Position numbers and translations under genes: made by a program. A DNA stretch of 64,000 bases from DASUDX01 sp036275365. GTDB lineage: Bacteria > Pseudomonadota > Gammaproteobacteria > Nevskiales > Nevskiaceae. The stretch is from assembly GCA_036275365.1 (NCBI GenBank), contig DASUDX010000083.1, positions 37,419 through 101,418 on the forward strand, in the 5' to 3' direction. Below, in pieces: positions 54,884-63,151 of the stretch (position 1 is the stretch's first letter; every line of letters begins with the position of its first letter). The notes under the pieces were generated by a model, which saw nothing but the letters and a program-made list of their open reading frames with translations, was not told where the DNA came from and did not search any database.

Positions 54884-55836
54884 TCACCCGCCTGCTCCTC
54901 GGCGGGCTGCGGCTGGCCCTGCTGATGCTGGCGGTGAGCTTCACCGGCTTCGCCCTGGTCGAGGCCGGTGCCGGCGATCCCGCCCAGGCCCAGCTGGGCC
55001 GCCAGGCCAGCGCGGCCGATCTGCAGGCGCTGCGCAGCACCCTCGGCCTGGACCGTCCGCTGGCCCTGCGCTACCTCGATCATCTGGGCCAGCTGCTGCG
55101 CGGCGAGCTGGGGCAGAGCCTGGTCGATGGCGCGCCGATCGCGGCACGGCTGGCCGAGGCCGGTCGGGTGACGGCGAGCCTGGTGCTGCCGGGCTTCGGC
55201 CTCGGCCTGCTGCTGACCCTCGGGCTGGCGGGGCTGGCCCTGCGCCATCCCGGCGGGTGGCTGGACCGCGGCTGCGGGCTGCTCAGCGCCGCCGCGCTGG
55301 GTCTGGGGGCGGTGCTGCTGGCCCTGGGCGCGCAGTGGCTGCTGTGCAGCCCGGCCGGACTCGACGCCTGCCCGGTGCGCGGCTGGTCCCTGCAGAGCGG
55401 CACGGACTATCTGCGCCATCTGCCCGCACCGCTGCTGGCACTGGCGCTGAGCGTGTTCGCCGCCCAGTGGCCGGCCTGCCGCGCCCTGCTCGCCGAGGCG
55501 CTGGCGGCACCCTGGCAGACCGGCCTGCAGGCGCGCGGCTGCGGCTATGGACGGCGGCTGTGGCGGCACACCCTGCCGGCGCTGGCACCAGCGCTGACGG
55601 CGCGCCTGCTCTACAGCCTGCCGCCCTGGCTGGTGGGCGCGAGCCTGCTGTTCGAGCAGGCCTATGCGGTGCCCGGCCTCGGGCTGACCCTGCAGCAGGC
55701 GCTCGCCGCCAGCGACCAGCCCCTGCTGCTGGCCCTGATCACCCTCACCGCGCTCGGCTACGCGGCGCTCCAGGCCCTGGCCGGCGCGCTGGCGGGACCC
55801 CGGGTCTCGACGCTGACCCCGTCATGGGCCGGCTGA
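54880..55836 (+). CDS. ABC transporter permease, OppB/DppB type
   Basis: This 318-residue inner-membrane permease has the N-terminal helix LLLGGLRLALLMLAVSFTGF, the Dpp-type FALVEAGAGDPAQAQLGRQA and LRSTLGLDRPLALRYLDHLGQLLRGELGQSL, and a C-terminal EAA-like coupling region (LQARGCGYGRRLWRHTLPALAPALTARL). It is shorter than standard DppB only in the second periplasmic loop. A GTG start at 54880 overlaps the binding-protein stop. It would pair with the following gene; no ATP-binding subunits are in the window. Confidence 0.87.
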   Translation: MITRLLLGGLRLALLMLAVSFTGFALVEAGAGDPAQAQLGRQASAADLQALRSTLGLDRPLALRYLDHLGQLLRGELGQSLVDGAPIAARLAEAGRVTASLVLPGFGLGLLLTLGLAGLALRHPGGWLDRGCGLLSAAALGLGAVLLALGAQWLLCSPAGLDACPVRGWSLQSGTDYLRHLPAPLLALALSVFAAQWPACRALLAEALAAPWQTGLQARGCGYGRRLWRHTLPALAPALTARLLYSLPPWLVGASLLFEQAYAVPGLGLTLQQALAASDQPLLLALITLTALGYAALQALAGALAGPRVSTLTPSWAG

Positions 55837-56612
55837 TCCGGCTGCTGCTCGGGCTCTACCTGCTGGCCGCGCTGGCCAGCCCGCTGCCCGCGCTGCGCGA
55901 GCGCGCCCGCGATACCAGCGGGCCGCTGGCGGCGGCGCCGTCTGCCGAGCACTGGCTGGGGACCACCCGCAACGGCCAGGATCTCGCCGCGCGGGTGGTG
56001 CTGGCCAGCGGCCAGGCCGCGACCCAGGGCCTGGCCCTGGGCCTGGCGACCACCGCGCTGGGGGTGCTGCTCGGGGCGCTGGCCCGCGCCCATGCGCTCG
56101 GCCGGCACGGGATGCAGGCCCTGGCCACCCTCGCCGATGCCCTGCCCTTCTATCTGCTGGCCCTGGCCCTCGGCCATGCGCTCGGCGGCTCGGCCTGGGC
56201 ACTGCCGCTGGCGATCGTGCTCAGCCAGTGGACGCTGACCGCCCGCCTGCTGGCGATCGAGCTGCAGCGGATCGAGAGCAGCGGATTCGTGGCGGCCGCC
56301 CAGGTGGCCGGCCTCGGCCGGCTGCAGCGGCTGCGCCACCATCTGCTGCCGCACAGCCGCGCGGTGATCCTGCCGCAGGCGCTGCTGACCACGGTGGTGG
56401 CGATCAAGGCCGAGGTGCTGCTGGGCTTTCTCGGGCTGGGATCACCGGAGACCGTGAGCTTCGGCCTGCTGCTGGCCGAGGCCGGGCGCGATCTGCTGGC
56501 CGGCTCGGTGAACGGGCTGATCGCCAGCGGGGGCGCTCTGGCCGGTCTGGTGCTGCTGCTCAGCCATCTGGCCAGCCAGCTGGCGCGCGCGCCCGGCCCG
56601 CCGCTGCGCTAG
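55824..56612 (+). CDS. ABC transporter permease, OppC/DppC type
   Basis: This 262-residue second permease has an N-terminal helix, the HWLGTTRNGQDLAARVVLASGQA block that marks the OppC class, and an EAA-type coupling loop (FVAAAQVAGLGRLQRLRHHLLPHSRAVILPQAL). The last helices follow (IKAEVLLGFLGLGSPETVSFGLLLAEAG). It overlaps the upstream permease by 13 bases, so it was probably translated by coupling. With the binding protein it gives an incomplete importer; the ATPases must come from elsewhere. Confidence 0.87.
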   Translation: MGRLIRLLLGLYLLAALASPLPALRERARDTSGPLAAAPSAEHWLGTTRNGQDLAARVVLASGQAATQGLALGLATTALGVLLGALARAHALGRHGMQALATLADALPFYLLALALGHALGGSAWALPLAIVLSQWTLTARLLAIELQRIESSGFVAAAQVAGLGRLQRLRHHLLPHSRAVILPQALLTTVVAIKAEVLLGFLGLGSPETVSFGLLLAEAGRDLLAGSVNGLIASGGALAGLVLLLSHLASQLARAPGPPLR

Positions 56613-56641
56613 CCTGCCGAGGTTCCGCCCCCGCTTCTGCC

Positions 56642-57583
56642 ATGACCGCCTTCACCCAGCCTCCGCTGTCCCTGCGTGCCCGCCTGCTGCCGCCGCTGGT
56701 GCGCCTGATGATCGGCCGCATCTTCCAGCGACCGCGGCCGGTGGCCGCGCGCCGGGCAGCCCTGGCCCGGGTGGCCGCGATCAACCACCTGCCGGCACCG
56801 CGCGGCAGCCGCTGGATCGCCGGCCAGCTGGGGGGGCGCCGCAGCGTGCAGGTCGACAACCCGCGCCGCGGCGCCCGCGGCACCTTGCTGTACTTTCACG
56901 GCGGCGGCTATCTGGTGGGCAGCCCGGAGAGTCACCGGCCGGTGCTGCTGGCGCTGGCCAACCGCGGCGCGCTCACCGTGCACGCCCCGGACTACCGGCT
57001 GGCCCCGGAGCACCCCTTCCCGGCCGCCGTGGAGGACGCGCTGGCGGCCTATCGCGAGCTGCTTGAGCGCGGGCTCCAGCCCGGCGAGATCGTCATCGGC
57101 GGTGACTCCGCCGGCGGCGGCCTGACGCTGGCCTGCTGTCTCGCTGCCCGCGCGGCCGGCCTGCCCCTCCCGGCCGGACTGCTGCTGTTCTCGCCCTGGG
57201 TGGACCTCACCGCCAGCGGCGCCAGCATGGTCAGCCAGGCCAGCCGCGACCCAGTGCTCTCGCCCTCGGCGATCGACGACTTCGTCGGCCCGCTGATGGG
57301 CGGTGCCGACCGCGCCCAGCCGCTGGCCTCGCCGCTGTTCGCCGATCTCGCCGGCCTGCCGCCGGTGTTCATCCAGGCCACCGACCGCGAGATCCTGGCC
57401 GACGACGCGCGGCGCCTGCACCGCGCGCTCGCGGCGGCGGGCGTGACCAGCACCCTGCAGGAATGGCAGGGGCTCTGGCATGTCTGGCAGATCTTCGCCG
57501 GCCTGCTGCCGGAGGCCGATCAGGCGCTGGCCGATGGCGCGGGCTTCCTGCGCCAGTGTCTCGATGGAGGGTCGCCGCGATGA
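56642..57583 (+). CDS. Alpha/beta hydrolase of the hormone-sensitive lipase group
   Basis: This 313-residue esterase has the HGGG oxyanion motif at 86-89 (LLYFHGGGYLVGSPESHRP) and the nucleophile S156 in GGDSAGGG. The acid lies near LPPVFIQATDREILADDARRL and the His near QGLWHVW. It resembles bacterial HSL-family carboxylesterases acting on short acyl esters. No signal peptide is visible. The stop overlaps the next hydrolase gene (ATGA), suggesting a shared pathway; the substrate is unknown. Confidence 0.92.
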   Translation: MTAFTQPPLSLRARLLPPLVRLMIGRIFQRPRPVAARRAALARVAAINHLPAPRGSRWIAGQLGGRRSVQVDNPRRGARGTLLYFHGGGYLVGSPESHRPVLLALANRGALTVHAPDYRLAPEHPFPAAVEDALAAYRELLERGLQPGEIVIGGDSAGGGLTLACCLAARAAGLPLPAGLLLFSPWVDLTASGASMVSQASRDPVLSPSAIDDFVGPLMGGADRAQPLASPLFADLAGLPPVFIQATDREILADDARRLHRALAAAGVTSTLQEWQGLWHVWQIFAGLLPEADQALADGAGFLRQCLDGGSPR

Positions 57584-58476
57584 ACCCACAGCGCATCCGT
57601 CCGCTGCCACCGCTCGCCGAGTGGCGAGCCGAAGGCGAGGCCTACACCCACCGCGGGCAGTCGGTGTTCGTGGTGCACAGCCGGGGCAGCGGCCCGCGCC
57701 CCCCGCTGCTGTGCATCCATGGCTTTCCGAGCAGCAGCTGGGACTACGCCGGGCTGTGGCCGGCGCTGGCCGAGGGCTACTCGGCGCTGGTCACCGCCGA
57801 TCTGCTCGGCTTCGGTTTTTCCGCCAAGCCGCTGGCCTACGACTACTCGCTGATGGACCAGACCGATCTGCTCTGCGGCCTGCTCGCCCAGCTCGGCTAC
57901 GGCGAGGTGCATGTGCTGGCCCACGACTACGGGGTGAGCATCGCCCAGGAACTGCTGGCACGCGATCTGGCCGGCAACGCGCCGCGGCTGCGCTCGGTGA
58001 CCCTGCTCAACGGTGGGCTGTTTCCGGAAACCCATCGGCCGACGCTGGGCCAGAAGCTGCTGCGCAGCCCGCTCGGGCCCTGGTTCGCCCAGCGGATGAA
58101 CCCACAGCGCTTCGCCCGCAGCTTCCGCGCCGTCTGGGGGCCGGCCACCCCGCCCTCGCCGGCCGAGCTGCAGGCCTACTGGGAGCTGATCGAGGAGAAC
58201 CAGGGCCGGCGGGTGATGCCGCGGCTGATCGGCTACATCGAGGAGCGGCGCCGCCACCGCGCGCGCTGGGTCGGCGCGCTGGAGAACACCTCGGTGCCGC
58301 TGCGGCTGATCAACGGGCCAGAGGATCCGGTATCCGGCGCCCACATGGCGGCGCGCTACCGCGAGCTGGTGCCGGGCGCCGATGTGGTGAGCCTGCCCGG
58401 GATCGGCCACTATCCCCAGGTGGAAGCCCCCGCCGCGGTGCTGGACGCGCTGCGGCAGTTCGTGGAGCAACGGTGA
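57580..58476 (+). CDS. Alpha/beta hydrolase with an Asp nucleophile (epoxide hydrolase or haloalkane dehalogenase type)
   Basis: This 298-residue alpha/beta hydrolase has the oxyanion motif LLCIHGFPSSSWDY and the nucleophile elbow HVLAHDYGVSIAQ with D116 rather than Ser, as in haloalkane dehalogenases and epoxide hydrolases. The VTADLLGFGFSAKP block and the final GIGHYPQVEAP His region fit. It was encoded coupled to the upstream esterase. Reaction class is inferred from the Asp nucleophile, and the true substrate is unknown. No secretion signal. Confidence 0.87.
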   Translation: MNPQRIRPLPPLAEWRAEGEAYTHRGQSVFVVHSRGSGPRPPLLCIHGFPSSSWDYAGLWPALAEGYSALVTADLLGFGFSAKPLAYDYSLMDQTDLLCGLLAQLGYGEVHVLAHDYGVSIAQELLARDLAGNAPRLRSVTLLNGGLFPETHRPTLGQKLLRSPLGPWFAQRMNPQRFARSFRAVWGPATPPSPAELQAYWELIEENQGRRVMPRLIGYIEERRRHRARWVGALENTSVPLRLINGPEDPVSGAHMAARYRELVPGADVVSLPGIGHYPQVEAPAAVLDALRQFVEQR

Positions 58477-58480
58477 GCCG

Positions 58481-59800
58481 ATGACCGAGAGCACCGTGCC
58501 CAGTCAGGCGCCCGAAGGTGCGGCGCCGCGCCTGCCGGAGCAGTTCGGCAAGTACGAGGTGCGCGGCGAGATCGGTCGCGGCGCCTGTGGCGTGGTCTAC
58601 AAGGGCTTCGATCCCTTCGTGCAGCGCGATGTGGCGATCAAGGTCTCCCTCGCCGGCGAGACGGTGGTGGAGCAGACCCTGCACGAGCGCGCCTTCTTCG
58701 CCGAGGCCCGCGCCGCCGGACGGCTCGCCCATCCGCACATCGTCTCGCTCTATGACGCCGGGGTGGAGGGCGCGCACAGCTACATCGTGATGGAGTACAT
58801 CGACGGCGAGACGCTGGCGCCGCTGTGCCGCCCCAAGGGCGCGCGCGCGCCGGTGGACCAGGTGATCGACATCATCTTCAAATGCGCCCGCGCGCTCGAC
58901 TACGCCCACGAGAAAGGCGTGCTGCACCGGGACATCAAGCCCAGCAACATCATGCTCACCCGCGCCGGCGTGGCCAAGATCATGGATTTCTCCATCGCCG
59001 AGATCCGCGCCGGCGGCGGCGCCCAGAGCGAGGGCATCGCCGGCTCGCCGCTGTACATGTCGCCCGAGCAGATCCGCCGCGAGACGCTGGGTCCGGCCTC
59101 CGACCTCTACTCGCTGGGGGCGGTGCTGTACCAGCTGCTCACCGGCCTGCCGCCCTTCCCCTACAACGAGCTGCCGACCCTGTTCCGGCACATCCGCAAC
59201 ACCCCGGCACCGCGGCTGGACAGCCAGCGCCCGGAGCTGCCGCGGGCGCTGGTGGACATCGTCGCCCGCCTGCTCGCCAAGGACCCAGCCGAGCGGTTCC
59301 GCAGCGGCGCCGAGCTTGCCACCCAGCTCAGCCGCCTGTTCGAGCAGCTGCGTGAATCCGATCGTCAGATCAACCGCCGCGAGAACCGCGACGCCCTGCA
59401 GCGCCTGCATTTCTTCGAGGGCTTCAACGACGAGGAAGTCGACGAGATCCTCAACGCCAGCCATCTGCTCACCTTCCAGCCGGGCGAGGAGATCATCCGC
59501 GAGGGCGAGCTCGACAACGCCTTCTACCTGATCGCCCGCGGCGATGCCGAGGTGCGCAAGCTGGGCAAGCCCCTGCACCGGCTCAGCCGCGGCGACTGCT
59601 TCGGCGAGATCGGCTTCCTCACCGCCGCCAAGCGCACCGCCACGGTGGTGGCGGCGAGCCAGCTGCTGGCACTGAAGGTCAACGCCCGGCTGATGGAGCA
59701 GGTCTCGCGCGATGTGCAGCTGCGCTTCTACAAGGTGTTCACCCAGACCCTGATCTACCGGCTCTCGATGACCAGCGCCAAGCTCTCGGCGCTGTCCTGA
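58481..59800 (+). CDS. Ser/Thr protein kinase fused to a cyclic-nucleotide-binding domain
   Basis: This 439-residue protein has an N-terminal Hanks-type kinase. The Gly-rich loop is GEIGRGACGVVYKG, with K54, E75, the catalytic loop LHRDIKPSN (D151, N156) and the metal motif DFS at 169-171 instead of DFG; the APE motif is SPE. After about residue 310 comes a cNMP-binding domain (GEEIIREGELDNAFYLIARGDAEV, then the phosphate-binding cassette FGEIGFLTAAKRTATV with the key Arg). No transmembrane helix is visible. It probably phosphorylates targets in response to a cyclic nucleotide. It begins four bases after the dehalogenase-like gene. Confidence 0.92.
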   Translation: MTESTVPSQAPEGAAPRLPEQFGKYEVRGEIGRGACGVVYKGFDPFVQRDVAIKVSLAGETVVEQTLHERAFFAEARAAGRLAHPHIVSLYDAGVEGAHSYIVMEYIDGETLAPLCRPKGARAPVDQVIDIIFKCARALDYAHEKGVLHRDIKPSNIMLTRAGVAKIMDFSIAEIRAGGGAQSEGIAGSPLYMSPEQIRRETLGPASDLYSLGAVLYQLLTGLPPFPYNELPTLFRHIRNTPAPRLDSQRPELPRALVDIVARLLAKDPAERFRSGAELATQLSRLFEQLRESDRQINRRENRDALQRLHFFEGFNDEEVDEILNASHLLTFQPGEEIIREGELDNAFYLIARGDAEVRKLGKPLHRLSRGDCFGEIGFLTAAKRTATVVAASQLLALKVNARLMEQVSRDVQLRFYKVFTQTLIYRLSMTSAKLSALS

Positions 59801-59885
59801 GGCGGGGCTGCGGGAAACCCCGGGTTGCAGGCCCGGCGTGCATCGCGTAAACCCGCACCGAGTGTTTCCCCCGCCCCCGCGCCGC

Positions 59886-60527
59886 ATGTCCCGACCGCTC
59901 GCCGACGCCTTCCGCCTGCACCTGCTGTTCGGGCTGCTGCTGGCGCCCCTCGTCCTGCTGCTCACGCCACCGCTGAGCGGGCTGGCCCTGCTCGGCTGGG
60001 TGGTGGCCTACCACCTCGCGCTGCCCCTGCAGAGCCTGCGCCGCCGGCACGACGAGAACTTCCAGATCTGGCGCTTCCTGCTGCCGCTGTCGGTGTTCCA
60101 GGTGATGCCGGACTGGGTGCTGGCCCAGCTGCTCGGCGTGCTGGTGTTCCCGGATCTCGGGGCGCCGCGGATCGGCGCGGTGCCGCTGTACATGGCCGGG
60201 CTCTGGGCTGTTCCGCTGTTCTGGGTGGTGCTGCTGGCCGGACGCTCCGGGCTGCTCGGCGCCCTGCTCGCCCTGCTGATCTTCGGCCTCGCCGAATGGG
60301 CGGCGCGCCCCACCCAGATCTGGTACGCCCGCGATGTGCAGCAGATCCAGGGGGTGGCGCTCTATGTGCTGCCCGCCGAGGCCCTGCTCGGCTGGGCGAC
60401 GGTGCAGGCCTACCAGTGGCAGCGCCAGGCCGGCTGGCTGACCGGCGTGGCGCTGGCGGCGGCGGTGAGCATCTTCTACACCGGGGCCCTGGTGGTCAGC
60501 CTGTTCGTGCTCGAGCGCCTGCTGTGA
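59886..60527 (+). CDS. Multi-pass membrane protein of unknown function
   Basis: This 213-residue integral membrane protein has about six helices. Hydrophobic segments include LLFGLLLAPLVLLLTPPLSG, LALLGWVVAYHLALPL, FLLPLSVFQVMPDWVLAQLL and the last VALAAAVSIFYTGALVVSL. A conserved-looking loop is RPTQIWYARDVQQIQGVALY. I do not recognise a characterised family. The start was placed at ATG 59886; the frame also opens upstream at 59838 with a short Pro-rich stretch. It is probably expressed alone. Confidence 0.7.
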   Translation: MSRPLADAFRLHLLFGLLLAPLVLLLTPPLSGLALLGWVVAYHLALPLQSLRRRHDENFQIWRFLLPLSVFQVMPDWVLAQLLGVLVFPDLGAPRIGAVPLYMAGLWAVPLFWVVLLAGRSGLLGALLALLIFGLAEWAARPTQIWYARDVQQIQGVALYVLPAEALLGWATVQAYQWQRQAGWLTGVALAAAVSIFYTGALVVSLFVLERLL

Positions 60528-60669
60528 CGCGGTTCTCGCCGCCGGGCGATCCACCCCGGTCACTCAGTCACGGTTCAGCCGTGCGCCGCAAGATCGTCTC
60601 CACCCGGCAGCAGCCGGGCCGACCGGCCGGCGAGCCGGGCGTTTTCACTACAACCATCGAGGTGCACCC

Positions 60670-61272
60670 ATGATTCGCTCCCCCTTCCGGCCGGCCGCCC
60701 TCGCGGCCCTGTTGACCCTCGGTCTGGCCGCCTGCGCGCCGCCGGCCGATGACGCCATGACCAATGCCGAGGCCGCCGCCGAGATCGAGGCCCAGGAGGC
60801 CCGTGACGCCGAGCTGGAAGCCGCGCGCAAGGCCGAGGCGGAGGCCAAGGAGGCCGCCGAGAAGGCCGAGGCGGCTCGCCGTGAGGCCGAAGCCCGTGCC
60901 GCCCGCGCGGCGGCCGCCCCGCCGCCTCCGCCGCCGGTCTGCCAGGACTGCGGCACCGTCTCGGCCATTCAGCCGGTCCAGGCCAAGGGCGAGGGCAGCG
61001 GCCTCGGCGCCGCCGCAGGGGCCGTGCTCGGCGGCGTGATCGGTCACCAGTTCGGCGGCGGCAGCGGCCAGAAAGCGGCCACCGCGGCGGGCGCCATCGG
61101 CGGCGCGCTGGCCGGCAACGAGGTCGAGAAGCGCATGAAGGGATCGACCTACTACGCCGTCACCGTCAACATGGACAACGGCAGCGTGCGCACCGTCAAT
61201 GTCGCCGATGCCACCGGTCTTGCCATCGGGGGCAAGGTGCGGGTGGTGGGCGACAACCTCCAGCCGCGCTGA
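60670..61272 (+). CDS. Glycine-zipper 2TM lipoprotein
   Basis: This 200-residue outer-membrane-type lipoprotein has a lipobox LGLAACAP, a long Ala/Glu/Lys coiled-coil segment (about residues 30-85), a Pro run, and a Rick_17kDa/glycine-zipper region (GAAAGAVLGGVIGHQFGGGS, TAAGAIGGALAGNEVEKRM), then a beta tail (YAVTVNMDNGSVRTVNVAD). Such SlyB-like proteins stabilise the outer membrane. A strong terminator follows its stop, and the gene sits alone before the tRNA-Gly. Confidence 0.88.
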   Translation: MIRSPFRPAALAALLTLGLAACAPPADDAMTNAEAAAEIEAQEARDAELEAARKAEAEAKEAAEKAEAARREAEARAARAAAAPPPPPPVCQDCGTVSAIQPVQAKGEGSGLGAAAGAVLGGVIGHQFGGGSGQKAATAAGAIGGALAGNEVEKRMKGSTYYAVTVNMDNGSVRTVNVADATGLAIGGKVRVVGDNLQPR

Positions 61273-61290
61273 ACCATCCCCGCAACACCA

Positions 61291-61316
61291 GAAACCCCGC
61301 TGCGGCGGGGTTTCTT
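61291..61316 (+). terminator. Rho-independent terminator after the glycine-zipper lipoprotein
   Basis: A perfect 10-base stem (GAAACCCCGC at 61291-61300 with GCGGGGTTTC at 61305-61314) and a four-base loop is followed by TT. It lies 19 bases after the stop codon of the lipoprotein gene, so it ends that transcript. Confidence 0.85.
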
Positions 61317-61415
61317 GTTGGCGCGACGGCTGGGTCCGGCCTGGACACCCCCAGCGTATCGGGCTGCCCCGTCTTCTTCCGGGTGGGGCGCGGAAGGGGT
61401 TCCCCCGAAAAAGAG

Positions 61416-61489
61416 TGGAGCGGGTGATGGGAATCGAACCCACGCTAGCAGCTTGGGAAGCTGCAGTTCTACCATTGAACTACACCCGC
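61416..61489 (-). tRNA. tRNA-Gly (anticodon CCC)
   Basis: Read on the minus strand this 74-base sequence folds as a cloverleaf: acceptor stem GCGGGTG/CACCCGC, D stem GTTC/GAAC, anticodon stem GCAGC/GCTGC enclosing TTCCCAA (anticodon CCC), and a T arm with TTCGATT. The discriminator is T, and CCA is encoded. It decodes the GGG codon, useful in a high-G+C genome. Confidence 0.95.
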
Positions 61490-61533
61490 GCTAAGCATGT
61501 TTTAGCACAGCTGGCGCCGCGGTTGCAGGGCGC

Positions 61534-61539
61534 TACACT
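61534..61539 (+). promoter_or_regulatory. -10 element giving a short or absent thiS leader
   Basis: TACACT ends nine bases before the first thiS ATG (61549), so the transcript would start within a few bases of the codon. No Shine-Dalgarno is visible. No thiamine riboswitch (THI box) was found in the gap. Confidence 0.4.
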
Positions 61540-61548
61540 GCGCGCCCC

Positions 61549-61746
61549 ATGATGATCCAGCTCAATGGCGAAGCCCTGCAGACCCCGGCCCGCACGGTGG
61601 CGGAGCTGATCGAGCAGCTGGGCCTCGGCGGGCGTCGGCTGGCCGTGGAACACAACGGCCTGCTGCTGCCGAAAACCCTGCATCCCACCACCCCGCTCGC
61701 GGCCGGTGACCGTCTGGAAATCGTCCAGGCGATCGGTGGCGGCTGA
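61549..61746 (+). CDS. thiS: Sulfur carrier protein ThiS
   Basis: This 65-residue ubiquitin-fold protein carries sulfur as a C-terminal thiocarboxylate for thiazole synthesis. It begins [19 protein letters not shown] and ends in the required Gly-Gly (EIVQAIGGG). ATG 61549 or the adjacent ATG 61552 could be the start. ThiG follows 23 bases later; the order thiS-thiG is standard. Confidence 0.93.
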   Translation: MMIQLNGEALQTPARTVAELIEQLGLGGRRLAVEHNGLLLPKTLHPTTPLAAGDRLEIVQAIGGG

Positions 61747-61769
61747 GCCTTGTCCTCCCAGGCTGGACC

Positions 61770-62552
61770 ATGACCGCTTCCGATCCGCTGACCCTGGCCG
61801 GCCGCACCTACCACTCGCGTCTGCTGGTGGGCACCGGCAAGTACCGCGACTTCGCCGAGACCCGCGCTGCCATCGAGGCCAGCGGCGCGGAAATCGTGAC
61901 GGTGGCCCTGCGGCGGGTGAACCTGGGCCAGGATCCGGGCCAGCCCAATCTGCTCGAGGTGCTGCCCCCGGGCACAGTGGTGCTGCCCAACACCGCGGGC
62001 TGCTACACCGCCGAGGACGCGGTGCGCACCTGCCGCCTGGCCCGGGAGCTGCTCGACGGCCACCGGCTGGTGAAGCTCGAGGTGCTCGGCGACGCCAAGA
62101 CGCTCTACCCGGACATGCAGGCGACCTTCGAGGCTGCCCGCACCCTGGTGGCGGAGGGCTTCGAGGTGATGGTCTATTGCATGGACGACCCCATCGCCTG
62201 CAAGCGTCTGGAGGCGCTCGGCTGCGTGGCGGTGATGCCGCTGGCGGCACCGATCGGGTCCGGCCTGGGCATCCAGAACCGCTACAACATCCTCTCGATC
62301 GTCGAGAACGCGCGGGTGCCGATCCTGGTCGATGCCGGCGTGGGCACTGCCAGCGATGCCGCGATCGCCATGGAGCTGGGTTGTGACGGCGTGCTGATGA
62401 ACACCGCGATCGCCGAGGCGCGGCAGCCGGTGCTGATGGCGAGCGCCATGCGCAAGGCGATCGAGGCCGGTCGCGAGGCCTACCGGGCCGGACGCATGCC
62501 GCGCCGCCGCTATGCCAGCGCCTCCTCACCGATGGACGGCGTGATCGGATGA
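61770..62552 (+). CDS. thiG: Thiazole synthase ThiG
   Basis: This 260-residue (beta/alpha)8 enzyme makes the thiazole phosphate of thiamine from deoxyxylulose phosphate, dehydroglycine and ThiS-thiocarboxylate. Signatures are [45 protein letters not shown], and [10 protein letters not shown] with [29 protein letters not shown]. It forms the thiSG pair, and its stop overlaps the PaiB-like gene (ATGA). The dehydroglycine source (thiO or thiH) is not in the window. Confidence 0.96.
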   Translation: MTASDPLTLAGRTYHSRLLVGTGKYRDFAETRAAIEASGAEIVTVALRRVNLGQDPGQPNLLEVLPPGTVVLPNTAGCYTAEDAVRTCRLARELLDGHRLVKLEVLGDAKTLYPDMQATFEAARTLVAEGFEVMVYCMDDPIACKRLEALGCVAVMPLAAPIGSGLGIQNRYNILSIVENARVPILVDAGVGTASDAAIAMELGCDGVLMNTAIAEARQPVLMASAMRKAIEAGREAYRAGRMPRRRYASASSPMDGVIG

Positions 62553-63151
62553 GTCTGTTCGTCCCCGCCAGCTTTGCCAGCCAGGACCGCGAGCGGGCCC
62601 GGCAGCTGATCGCCGCCCATCCCTTCGCCACGCTGATCACCCCTGCCGCCGAGGCCGGGGGCGAGCCGCGGGTGACGCCGCTGCCCCTGATCGAGGTGGA
62701 CGGCGAGCTGGAGGGTCATCTGGCGCGCGCCAATCCGCAGGCGCAGTGGCTGGCCGAACGCGACAGCGTGGCGATCTTCCACGGACCGCATGCCTATATC
62801 TCGCCGCGCTGGTATGCCGAGCCCGCGGCCCATGTGCCGACCTGGAACTACGCCACCGTGCAGGTGACCGGGCGCTGCCGGCTGCTGACGGCGGATCAGG
62901 CGCGCGCCGCCCTGCGCCGGCTCACCGCGCACTTCGAGCAGGGTGCGTTCGAGCCCGAGGCGGCGCGGCTGGAGGCGCTGCTGCCCGGCATCGTGGCGTT
63001 TCGTCTGCCGCTGGACCGGCTGACGGCCAAGTTCAAGATGAACCAGAACCGCAGCGCCGCCGACCGCGCCGGGGTGATCGCCGGCCTGCGCGGGCAGCGC
63101 GCGGCAGAAAGCCAGGCGGTGGCCGACTGGATGCAGGCCGATGTCCGCTGA
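62549..63151 (+). CDS. FMN-binding negative transcriptional regulator, PaiB type
   Basis: This 200-residue protein has the FMN-binding split-barrel of the PaiB family. Signatures are [62 protein letters not shown] and [19 protein letters not shown]. It is named a transcriptional regulator from Bacillus subtilis PaiB, but no DNA-binding domain is visible. Here it is inserted between thiG and trmB; its ATG overlaps thiG and its end overlaps trmB by 11 bases, so it is co-expressed with them. Function in this position is unknown. Confidence 0.9.
   Translation: MSLFVPASFASQDRERARQLIAAHPFATLITPAAEAGGEPRVTPLPLIEVDGELEGHLARANPQAQWLAERDSVAIFHGPHAYISPRWYAEPAAHVPTWNYATVQVTGRCRLLTADQARAALRRLTAHFEQGAFEPEAARLEALLPGIVAFRLPLDRLTAKFKMNQNRSAADRAGVIAGLRGQRAAESQAVADWMQADVR

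Noticed and set aside
59801..59885. CGGGG/CCCCG hairpin after the kinase as terminator
   Set aside because: The stem is only five bases and is not followed by a U run, so it is too weak to call.
61416..61489. tRNA-Gly as an integration site for a mobile element
   Set aside because: No integrase, direct repeat of the tRNA 3' end or foreign-looking genes flank it; it lies between ordinary housekeeping genes.
61490..61548. Thiamine riboswitch before thiS
   Set aside because: The gap to the tRNA is short, and no THI-box core (CTGAGA type) is visible.
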